From Paulinella micropora (lineage: Eukaryota; Cercozoa; Imbricatea; Euglyphida): a stretch of 34,446 bases of DNA. The notes under the pieces are model-generated. The model did no database searches. It saw only the letters and a list, made by a program, of their open reading frames with translations, and was not told the origin of the DNA. Location of the stretch: assembly GCA_009731375.1 (NCBI GenBank), contig BJOX01000197.1:627970-662415 (forward strand), written 5' to 3'. Below, piece after piece: positions 26,451-34,446 of the stretch; the stretch's first letter is position 1; each line of letters starts with the position of its first letter. A program made the position numbers and the translations under genes.

Positions 26451-26691
26451 TGTAGGCATCACCCCCCGGATAGCAGGTAAAAAGTACCTTTTCCTGGTCA
26501 CAGGTGCACCAGCCTATTTTTCAGTATTATTATTTGTCCGGATTAGACCTGATGACATTTTATTCCTGGTCTGTTGCCGTTTTCCTTTTCGGCTTCACTG
26601 AGCTAATATAACGAGACATCATTCTCATCTTTTGAGGACTGTGTTTGGTTGTATTACCGACTTTTTACGAGCTATCATTGGGGCCATTACA
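26451..26691 (+). repeat. 3' LTR of element C
   Basis: 241 bp starting TGTAGGCATCACCCCCCGG and ending GGGGCCATTACA. It is diverged but alignable along its length with the reverse complement of the A and B LTRs. Because A is inverted relative to C, this LTR and A's 5' LTR form an imperfect inverted repeat around 26318-26450. Confidence 0.88.
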
Positions 26692-26775
26692 TACTTACTT
26701 GCTTACTTACTTACTTACTTACTTACTTTTACTTACTTATTTATCTATTTATTATACTTACTTTCACTTACTTAC
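26692..26775 (+). repeat. (ACTT)n-type microsatellite between elements C and B
   Basis: Imperfect ACTT/TTAC tetranucleotide repeats filling the whole space between C's 3' LTR and B's 3' LTR. Confidence 0.9.
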
Positions 26776-27022
26776 TGTTACAATCCCCGAAGATAGCTCA
26801 ATAAAAAGTCGGTAATACAACCAGACACAAATCCCCAAAAGAGAATGATGTCTCGTTATATTAGCTCAGTGAAGCTGAAAAGAAAACGGCAACAGACCAA
26901 GGTTAAAATGGCATTAGGTCAAATCCGGCCAAACGATATTGAAAATAATGGGAAAAAACTAGGTGCACCTGACACCAGAAAAAGGGTACTTTTTACCGGC
27001 TATCCGGGGGGTGATGCCTACA
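26776..27022 (-). repeat. 3' LTR of element B
   Basis: 247 bp, TGTTACAATC ... GATGCCTACA on the plus strand. It is followed by the polypurine tract complement GTACCCCTTCCCG as in A. Confidence 0.92.
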
Positions 27023-27817
27023 GTACCCCTTCCCGTTTTTATGACGGAAATATGCAATATTTTCGTCATATAATTGCTGATTTCTTTTCTGCACAAACGC
27101 TACGGGGTGTCGCAACTAAGTGCATTAACCCACGGATAGACGGTGCAGTGGATATATAAAACGCATACGCCAGACACGAGTCAACTATAAATCTCCAGCC
27201 TCGTTTTTGTAAATAAAAACTCCTCCTTCCACACTTGTTGTCCCCCCCGTAACTTAATTCTGAGGCAGTATGTCAAGAACAAATAGTATTACTATTGCAA
27301 TAAAAGCAGCGTTATAATTTTTCTCCTTCTCCAAAAACACTTCCGATCAGTAAATACATTGTCTTTTAATAACATACCCTTGTATTCAATCGGTTACCTT
27401 AATATAGTACTAGGGGGCCAGTCCTTATAACTATATCCAAAGCCGGGGTGATTGAGCCCGACCATGCGATATGCCGACACAAGTAGAGACGGACCGTGCT
27501 GGTATGACGATATTAAGTATATCCAAAGAAAAAAATTTAATATGTCTACTATGAGAACATTTTTTGAGAACATCACCCTGGATACTTGAAGCAGGGTCGT
27601 ACCAGGAACACCATCGCTAAACTCACAAGCGATCCCCTTATACGGTGTCGTATCCATTTGCCGATTGACCCTCGCACTCATATGTTGCGATAAAAATGCC
27701 AAGTAACAACAATGGTATAAAAACATTTTAATAAGACATGATCTGACATGGGCACTATGAGATTAATCCACATGCAGCTTTCAATGTCCGACGCGTGATA
27801 AAAGAAAAAAATGTCAC
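27023..27817 (-). other. 3' untranslated region of element B
   Basis: About 795 bases, nearly the same as A's 3' UTR, with the polypurine tract at its left end and the conserved hairpin at 27613-27633. The minus-strand frame at 27394-27726 lies inside it and is not supported as a gene because A has no equivalent of the same length. Confidence 0.7.
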
Positions 27818-30800
27818 TTACTGCCTTCGTCGCCTTGCGCGAACCCCTTTGCCAGGTGGCGGGCCGCCAACAAAAGTCAAGTCAAACTTCGACTCCTCCA
27901 GAATGTCCCATATTTTGTTAGGGATGGCGCCCAAAGATAAGTCAAAAGGAATGTCAAGCACTCCTCTAGGCAGTGACTGAATAGTCCACGCAGTGTGGTC
28001 TTTGTCTCGAAGGGTAATAGTATCATCCCATGTCTCGAGATTTTTCGCGTCTTTGTACACCGGTAAATATTGTCTAGCTTTTGGATCCTCAACAGGGTCC
28101 ATGCTTCTCCAAAAATGGAGTACCGGTTGTATCGTTTTTGCTGCTAAGGATCTCTTCGATGTCCGTGCTGCCCGTGTAGTCTGCGGGACCGCCACAGCTC
28201 GCATGAGATAAAGATCTGAGAGAGTGTCATCGGCAACATGAGATTCTGCCGGTCTCAACAGATAAAAAGCGTCTCGGACCCACTTGATGGCCGCAATCGC
28301 CTCTCCTTCCTTCCATCGCACATGTCGAATGTCCACATTACCCGCGTTCGGGTTAGTGTCCTTCTCCCCTCCTCCTCCATGGACATCCGTCGCTCGCGTC
28401 GACCTTGCCACCTTCCTCGGTTGGTCGAAGATGAGATCGTTTTGCGCTCTCCTCCTCTGCGCCTCCGTGAACTTCTCCTTCGTACCGCCGCGGACTATGG
28501 GGGCTTTAGACTGAGTCCCCGCCGCGCTTTTGCGGTTTGAGTCTTCCTTACTCTCCTTCTCGGTCTCCTCCTTCTCCGTGACCGGTGCCCGATAGGCATT
28601 CTCCTCCTCTAAGGTATCCTCCTTCTGTATAGGCGGTACCTCTTTGAAGTCCTCCTTCATCCGTTTCAACGCCTCCTCAACGGATTCATCCTCAAGTAAG
28701 AAGGGGTCATATTTGATCAGCCTTCGAACATTCACAATCTGCACCTTCCCTCTACCCCTGATCTTATAATTCAGAGGTCCCATCTGTTCCATGATCTGGT
28801 ATGGTCCTTTCCAGTGGGTAAACAGCTTAGAGCTAACCCCCTTAGGGACTTGAGGATGGTACAAGAGTACAATATCCCCAACCTGGAAACGGACTTGATC
28901 TAAGTGCGCTTGTCGCACTCCTTGTGCGTCAGTCTTTCTGCGCTCCGCCTCCCTGTGCGCCGCAACTATTTGTTCCGCCTCCATCTTCGCTCTTAGTCTC
29001 ATCCCGAACAACTCATCCTCATCTGCCCAAGTGTCTTTTGGATGCAGAAGTGAGGTTGGGATATTAGGCTCTCGGCCGTAAACCAATTGATATGGCGAGA
29101 CTGAGCTCCTGGCTCCTCCTAATGCCGATGAGGGTAGACAGTTCATTGCAAAGGCAAATGAAGGTGCTGCCTCCACCCAGGCTCTCTGATTCTCCTTCTT
29201 CATACAGTACATCTTAAGCGAGGCTTTGAGAGGTCTATGTACCCGCTCGATCTTGCCATTCGCTCTCGGGTTATAGGCAGTAACATATTGCCATTTCATC
29301 CCGTAGTACTTAGATAGTCTGTCGATGACTTCATTATTAAAGTCAGAACCTCGATCAGAACATATCTTTCTAGGCACTCCGATCTGCGAGACGATCCTAT
29401 CGATCAGAGCCTCCGCAGTTGTCTTGCCTGTAGCGTCCTTAACAGGAACAACCCAGACATAATTGGTGGCTCGATCTATTGCGGTAAGAAGGTATCTGTA
29501 CCCTTCTGCCGATTCGGGGAAAGGTCCCACATGATCGATGTGTAAAAATTCAAACATCCCGGCGTGTAACGGGAATGTACCGATCAGGCCAAAGTTCGCC
29601 TTCAGCGGTGTCTTTGTGGTTTTGCATGGGATGCATGCGTCCACTTCCCTGTCTATCTCCTCCTTCATCCCTTTCCACCAAAATCGCCTCGCTATGAACC
29701 AATGAGTTCTTTGTCGACCCGGATGTGCCAGTAAGGGGCAGTTATGGGCTGCGACATATATAAAGCGCCTCAACTTCTCTGGTACCCAGAGAGTCCATTT
29801 GTCAGGCTGTGATGCAAATTTGCCATGCTGGCCCTTGTACCACAATAGCCCATCTCTCCACGCCATCTCCTTCATCTGATCTTTGATCTGTGGAGTCTTT
29901 TTAAGCTCATTAGGGTTCTTGTATAACGTTATGAGCTCCTTGAACTCCGGATCCGTCGCCTGTTGCTGCCTCCACGCGGTAGGCGAGGCGATATGAATAG
30001 TACCGTCCTCCAACCTTACTCCTACCCTTTCCGGGTCTTCATCAAGCTCGCTTCGATTTTCCTGTGGAGGTTCAGTACAGACCTCAGTCGTCTCCTCCTC
30101 TTCTTTTATATTCGCCTTCGCGTTCTCGTATGCCTCATAAGACCACTCAGCGTCTTCGAGAACATGCGCCTCACAGCATATGCCATGCTCCGGGCCTTGA
30201 GGACTATATCGTAGACCCGTGCGGTCATAACGAACGCCTCTTGCCATCTGCATCGCCTCTATGTGGCTCACCTCGTATACCTTGTCCGTGGACAGGTCCA
30301 TCATCTCCACTGATGATACGAGAGCCGACACCTCCGACTGAAACTCTAGCCTGGAAAGGCTATCAGCGACTACGTTTCGCTTTCCCGGTAAGTAGACCAT
30401 CGTGAAATTGAAACATGACAAGAAAGCTTGCCACCGCGCCAAACGGCCGGTTTGTTCATGATTCATCAACCAAAGAAGGTTGTGATGATCGGTCCTAACC
30501 GTGAATAGAGGTCCTCCCCACAAGTATTCTCTGAGCCTCTTGAGAGCCCATACTACTGCCAACGCCTCCCTCTGTCGCGTGCAGTAATTTCGCTCCGCCG
30601 CACACAGCTTTCTACTAATAAACATGATCGGGCGCAACTTTTTCTCCTCATCTTCCTGTTGCAGCACCGCGCCAATCGCAAACTTAGATGCATCCGTGTC
30701 GACTACGAACGGTTTCGTAAAGTCGGGCATCATAAGTACTAATCCGCCGTCCTTGGGATCTTTATAAATGATATCTTTGAGCGTATTAAACGCCTGCAAA

Positions 30801-33565
30801 GCCTCCTCATCCCACTTCTCAAAGTCTCCAAAATCAATCATCTTCTCCAGCTTAGCCCGAGTTGCACCCCAATCGGGTATGAACTGGCTGTAGTACTGTG
30901 CCATCGCAAGAAAAGAGTGTAACTCCGTGCGATTCTTTGGCAACTGTCTACTCATGATCTCCTCCCTCTTTTCGCGCGATATCGAGACCCTATTATGAGA
31001 AATCTCGTAACCCAAATACGTCACACTTGTCCTGGCAAGCTGACATTTCTTTAGGTTGCATTTCAGGCCAAAAGCTCCGATGCGCCTGAAGACATCTGAC
31101 AAGTGATCGATATGCTCTTCCATTGTGTTAGAGTATACGATGATGTCATCGATGTAACAAAATGCATATTCTCCCGCCTTCTGTCCTCTCCTTCTCATAA
31201 AACCATCCTCCGACTGGTCGTCATATTGACCGCTCAACATCTTCTGCATCGCCTTCTGAAAGAGCCCCGGGGCCTGTTTGAGTCCCATTGGAAGCACCTT
31301 CCACTGGTATATTTCCATACCCACAACGAATGCAGTCAGCCATCTGGATTTCTCGTCCAGTGGTATCTGCCAGAAGCCGTTCTTAAGGTCAATGACCGAA
31401 TAGAATTTAGCATTCCGCAGCACCCTTCTGCCTTCTTCTAAGGTCGGCAGAGGATTTCTCTCTTCCTCTAGCACCTTATTCACACGGGCATAATTGATCG
31501 TCAAGCGCCATTCTCCTCCTGGCTTAGGGACGATTTTCGGTTGAGAGACAATTGGAGATGTAGATCTCTCAATAAAGTCCTCATCGAGCAACTGTCTCAC
31601 ATTCTCCTCCGCTATTTTTGCCTCATGTATGCTCAAATTTGCCCTCCGTGGTGCCGGAGATGGCTCCGCACCCGGTATCTTGTAAATGACAGCAGTGAAG
31701 TCATCCGACTTTACACCACCTGCCCGAGGAGGGTCGAAAATTTCTCTGTACGCCTCCATCTTAGCTTTGAGAAACGCCTTCTCTCTCTCCGAACCCACTC
31801 CTTCTTCTAAAATTTTCCGCGCCGCCGCTTGGAAATCTTCCTCCGACATCTTCTTATGCTCCTTGAGGGGCGCTAAGTCCTCCTCCAAACTCAAATCTTC
31901 CTCGGACAAATCGTCTAGTCCCGTTCTTTCATACGTGACTGTGTCCGGCTCATCATCATGACCCAGCCCGACAAGCATATCAATAAGGTTCGCGTATTGT
32001 ATCGGAGCCTTACGGGTGTAGAAACCATCAAAGCATGTGAAAGCTTGAGGTATCAATTTCAACTTGTCCTGGGCTCTGAGCTTTTGCTTGTATGCACTGC
32101 TCTGCTCCCGAGACCCGAGTCGACAAGCCACCACTAACTGTTGCTTGCGAGAAGGAACAGGTATAGGATGATCAATAAGCCGGTCCCTTATCTCCTGTGC
32201 CCAGATCGCCTTCTCATTGTATGGCAGAATGACAGTATACGGCTTGTTACTCTCAAATAGAGTCCGTAGACACTTTTTCACTTCAGTTAATGAGCGCGGC
32301 CAGGTAGGCACATCGCCCCAAAAGTTCGTGATAAAAGTTTTAATGTCATCCGCTGGAGTATCGGGGATACGCCCCTTCCTCCTTGGCACAAACGCCTCTC
32401 TCTTCTCATCTGACACCTTCGCATGGTAACAGTAGCCATTAGTAATATGGACATCTGCCCCGCCACCTTCTGCGAATCTGGCCAACGACGGGCACTGTTT
32501 CGCAACACATATTATCTCCTCATTACGCGCTACGACTAAGTCATCAATAGACTTTCTGTCCCATGCGGGAATCGTAACCGTATACGCCTGCATCTCCGTC
32601 TCCCAATTGTCGGTCCAGGTCAGTTCCTCCGGCACTGTGACATAGGGGTGTACATAGGCTTCAGTTGCCTCATGTACGAAGGCCAACTTTTTCCTCTCCG
32701 TTGCTAGACTCAGCTCAAAAGCCTCGTATGAGTCAGTAGCAGTCATCGGATTAATATCCTCCTCCTCTCCATTCTTCACTCCATAAATCACCCGCCGTGC
32801 GGCGCAATCGATCACAGCCCCCATCGTAGCCAATTGGTCATACGACAGCAGGATTGAACCGTGGTAATCGGGGACAACATAGAGGTCCGCACGATATACT
32901 CGACCGGATTTCAATTTGAAAATTAATGTGACGATGCCCGTAATTTCCGTACGGCTGCCTACCCCTTTTAGGGTCCCCTTTGTTTTTCTAATGTTTTTGT
33001 CCACCCATGTCCGGTGACTATTCAAAAACTTCTGGCCGACAATATTAATATTCGCCATCGTATCATTACCAACTTTTAATGTGGTTTGTAAAGTTTCACA
33101 AAAGAGGTCAGTGTAGCATAGCGCGTCTGGTCTATGTAAACTAGCCGCTAGCACATGAATTTTTCGTTCTAGGGTTTTGAGTCTAAGCTCAAGTTCCTTG
33201 TCCTCTTCTCGTTCTCCCCCCTTTTCCGCCAACTTAACTTCTTGAGTCTCCGGGGCTTCCGGTATCTCGAGTGTCTTTTGGACAGAGTCTGGTACACCGA
33301 GTGTACTCGTGTCTATAGCAGAGACTATTGAGTCCTTTGGCGGGGGTACGGTCCGCTGCTTCTTCGTAGGAGGAGACCTAGCCTTTGGTTTCGGCTTCCT
33401 CTCCTCCATCGCCTTCTTCGCCTTCCTATTCGCATCATTTATCATATTAGCTCTCGAAGGATGAACTAGCAAGTGCTTACCTTGAGGCTTGTGAGGCTGT
33501 GTGCCTTCACCTTCACGTCTGGGAGGAACGGAACCGTTCGTATCCTGTTCATCAACAGTAGGCAT
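27818..33565 (-). CDS. pol: Pol polyprotein of element B (PR-RT-RNase H-IN)
   Basis: 1915 codons, collinear with A's pol and open throughout. It has the same DTM at the protease site (residues 168-170), YIDD in RT, HHCC and DD35E in integrase, and the GPY/F module. It keeps His two residues before the first integrase Asp (LHIDHVGPF), where A has Pro. Most differences from A lie in the Lys/Glu-rich N-terminus; enzyme cores are nearly unchanged, as expected under selection or very recent common origin. It is in frame with the upstream gag segment across UGA-CGG. Confidence 0.93.
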   Translation of the reverse strand: MPTVDEQDTNGSVPPRREGEGTQPHKPQGKHLLVHPSRANMINDANRKAKKAMEERKPKPKARSPPTKKQRTVPPPKDSIVSAIDTSTLGVPDSVQKTLEIPEAPETQEVKLAEKGGEREEDKELELRLKTLERKIHVLAASLHRPDALCYTDLFCETLQTTLKVGNDTMANINIVGQKFLNSHRTWVDKNIRKTKGTLKGVGSRTEITGIVTLIFKLKSGRVYRADLYVVPDYHGSILLSYDQLATMGAVIDCAARRVIYGVKNGEEEDINPMTATDSYEAFELSLATERKKLAFVHEATEAYVHPYVTVPEELTWTDNWETEMQAYTVTIPAWDRKSIDDLVVARNEEIICVAKQCPSLARFAEGGGADVHITNGYCYHAKVSDEKREAFVPRRKGRIPDTPADDIKTFITNFWGDVPTWPRSLTEVKKCLRTLFESNKPYTVILPYNEKAIWAQEIRDRLIDHPIPVPSRKQQLVVACRLGSREQSSAYKQKLRAQDKLKLIPQAFTCFDGFYTRKAPIQYANLIDMLVGLGHDDEPDTVTYERTGLDDLSEEDLSLEEDLAPLKEHKKMSEEDFQAAARKILEEGVGSEREKAFLKAKMEAYREIFDPPRAGGVKSDDFTAVIYKIPGAEPSPAPRRANLSIHEAKIAEENVRQLLDEDFIERSTSPIVSQPKIVPKPGGEWRLTINYARVNKVLEEERNPLPTLEEGRRVLRNAKFYSVIDLKNGFWQIPLDEKSRWLTAFVVGMEIYQWKVLPMGLKQAPGLFQKAMQKMLSGQYDDQSEDGFMRRRGQKAGEYAFCYIDDIIVYSNTMEEHIDHLSDVFRRIGAFGLKCNLKKCQLARTSVTYLGYEISHNRVSISREKREEIMSRQLPKNRTELHSFLAMAQYYSQFIPDWGATRAKLEKMIDFGDFEKWDEEALQAFNTLKDIIYKDPKDGGLVLMMPDFTKPFVVDTDASKFAIGAVLQQEDEEKKLRPIMFISRKLCAAERNYCTRQREALAVVWALKRLREYLWGGPLFTVRTDHHNLLWLMNHEQTGRLARWQAFLSCFNFTMVYLPGKRNVVADSLSRLEFQSEVSALVSSVEMMDLSTDKVYEVSHIEAMQMARGVRYDRTGLRYSPQGPEHGICCEAHVLEDAEWSYEAYENAKANIKEEEETTEVCTEPPQENRSELDEDPERVGVRLEDGTIHIASPTAWRQQQATDPEFKELITLYKNPNELKKTPQIKDQMKEMAWRDGLLWYKGQHGKFASQPDKWTLWVPEKLRRFIYVAAHNCPLLAHPGRQRTHWFIARRFWWKGMKEEIDREVDACIPCKTTKTPLKANFGLIGTFPLHAGMFEFLHIDHVGPFPESAEGYRYLLTAIDRATNYVWVVPVKDATGKTTAEALIDRIVSQIGVPRKICSDRGSDFNNEVIDRLSKYYGMKWQYVTAYNPRANGKIERVHRPLKASLKMYCMKKENQRAWVEAAPSFAFAMNCLPSSALGGARSSVSPYQLVYGREPNIPTSLLHPKDTWADEDELFGMRLRAKMEAEQIVAAHREAERRKTDAQGVRQAHLDQVRFQVGDIVLLYHPQVPKGVSSKLFTHWKGPYQIMEQMGPLNYKIRGRGKVQIVNVRRLIKYDPFLLEDESVEEALKRMKEDFKEVPPIQKEDTLEEENAYRAPVTEKEETEKESKEDSNRKSAAGTQSKAPIVRGGTKEKFTEAQRRRAQNDLIFDQPRKVARSTRATDVHGGGGEKDTNPNAGNVDIRHVRWKEGEAIAAIKWVRDAFYLLRPAESHVADDTLSDLYLMRAVAVPQTTRAARTSKRSLAAKTIQPVLHFWRSMDPVEDPKARQYLPVYKDAKNLETWDDTITLRDKDHTAWTIQSLPRGVLDIPFDLSLGAIPNKIWDILEESKFDLTFVGGPPPGKGVRARRRRQ

Positions 33566-33643
33566 AACTGTGACTGTCGGATTAAAAAGAACAGTTTTTA
33601 TCTCCTTCTCTCTCTTCTTTTCCTCTCTCTTCTCCTCCCGTCA
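33566..33643 (-). promoter_or_regulatory. gag-pol junction: in-frame UGA-CGG, candidate readthrough site (B)
   Basis: GTA-GAC-TGA (33643-33641), then CGG and 25 open codons to pol Met at 33565, the same length as in A. Several linker codons differ from A but remain open and charged. Confidence 0.7.
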
Positions 33644-34446
33644 GTCTACGACGACAACACGCTCACCTGAGCCGGTGTCTTCGTCTTGACGTCCCCCCTC
33701 CGTAGCGGTATAAGCTTGCTGGGGGTAGTTGGAGCTGGAACTGGTGCTATAATTCCAGTATCCGTGTCCTCTGGGAGGGCGCGCTGGGGTCCGTCCTCCC
33801 CTTCCACGAAAGCCTCGTCCTCGTGGTGCCGCCCCTCTTGGTGTCCCTCGGGACCCTCGTGACGATCCTCTCGTCTCTCCTCCTCCTCTAGTCGGCGCCT
33901 TTGATCGGCCCGATGTCTCTCTCTTCTCCCTTCTCTTCATTCTGTCAAGGAAGTAAATGATGGCCTCCCGGAACTCCGCATCCGAGACCATATTCGCATT
34001 CCACCTCCCCTCCTCCAACTCCTTCTTGTACATGGCGTACATGGTCTTTTTCATGCCTTCGAGCTCTCTAAGGAAAAGATTTCGCTGCCTATCATCAAGA
34101 GAGTCGTGGCTGAAGAGGCAATTGCCTACTCCTTTCTGTGCCTCATGCTTACACGCCATGTATGAAAAATAGCGGTAGCACGGCGTCGGCTCATCTCTCC
34201 CCCTCACCTTGACCTGCCGTTCGAGTTGCATGTGCTGCTTGAGCACCTCCAACCCCCTGTGTCGCGGCACTGGAGAATGACTCGGTGGCCGTGTCCAAGT
34301 CGGAACACGCGTCGAGCACCTCCTTGAACAGGTCGCCCGGCGGAGTAGCCGCTACAGTCCTCTCGTATATATTCGTTTCTAAAAAATCCGCCGTCTTCAC
34401 CGCCGTGAAGGTCGGACAGGACTGTATGATCCTTGCGAGCTTGCTC
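33641..34446 (-). pseudogene. gag: Gag of element B, partial and frameshifted
   Basis: The right edge of the window cuts gag at about the residue equivalent to A's 570. From 34446 the reading follows A's gag (KTADFLETNIYER, SDLDTATESFSSAATQG) in one frame, ending GEGER-stop. From about 34206 leftwards the next frame continues as A does (RGRDEPTPCYRYFSYMAC) to UGA at 33641. Compared with A, B has one extra base in the CCCTCACCTTGAC stretch (34201-34213). The CCCH-like cluster and RG-rich tail are present. Unless the extra base is an error, this copy cannot make full Gag or Gag-Pol. Confidence 0.8.

Larger units (their letters stand above)
26776..34446 (-). mobile_element. Ty3/gypsy element B, close relative of A, cut by the window edge
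   Basis: Minus strand, with 3' LTR, polypurine tract, 3' UTR, full pol and the 3' part of gag; the 5' end lies beyond 34446. Pol has the same length as in A with scattered substitutions. Gag carries a 1-base frameshift near 34206. Confidence 0.92.

Noticed and set aside
26692-26775. CRISPR-like array in the tetranucleotide repeats
   Set aside because: It is a plain ACTT/TTAC microsatellite without spacers.

Overview
The window is eukaryotic nuclear-type DNA, probably from a protist or alga; the species cannot be fixed from the sequence. The signs are splice-site-like sequences, AATAAA/ATTAAA signals, a 7TM-RGS-type protein, a methyltransferase-TIR fusion, large Ty3/gypsy retrotransposons and a tRNA-derived SINE-like repeat. 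There are no bacterial operons or Shine-Dalgarno patterns. Two large N gaps (2439-2966, 9158-9372) and three 10-N gaps (5053, 7086, 7403) all abut long G, C, purine or pyrimidine runs, so assembly quality on the left side is limited.

Left part (1-11.6 kb): GC-rich host-like DNA. A putative 7TM-RGS protein (77-1657) is followed by about 3 kb of repeats, polypurine/polypyrimidine blocks and gaps. Next come two tandem paralogous units of about 2.3 kb. They share upstream and downstream DNA and the N-terminal protein module but carry different C-termini: an HNH nuclease (5149-6721) and a coiled-coil protein (7443-9043). Then, behind a clear splice acceptor, lies a broken FkbM methyltransferase / beta-trefoil-like / TIR fusion gene (9467 to about 11510).

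Right part (11.67-34.4 kb): three related Ty3/gypsy elements. C (plus strand) is old and defective: 5' truncated and internally deleted, with a SINE-like repeat in its 3' untranslated region. A (minus strand, 15929-26317, 10,389 bp) is complete and sits inside C's 3' untranslated region. It has 247-bp LTRs and a TATC target duplication, and C's own 3' LTR resumes on the far side (26451-26691). B (minus strand, from 26776) is a close relative of A and runs off the right edge.

The most interesting signals are these. (i) In A and B, gag and pol lie in the same frame, separated by one UGA codon followed by CGG, with 25 open codons before the first pol Met: a candidate stop-codon readthrough of viral 'type II' context. 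(ii) The A/B protease has D-T-M where retropepsins have D-T/S-G. (iii) Gag has a CCCH-like cluster and an RGG tail instead of a CCHC knuckle. (iv) The tandem HNH/coiled-coil pair looks like a modular family that keeps its N-terminus and flanks but swaps C-terminal effectors.
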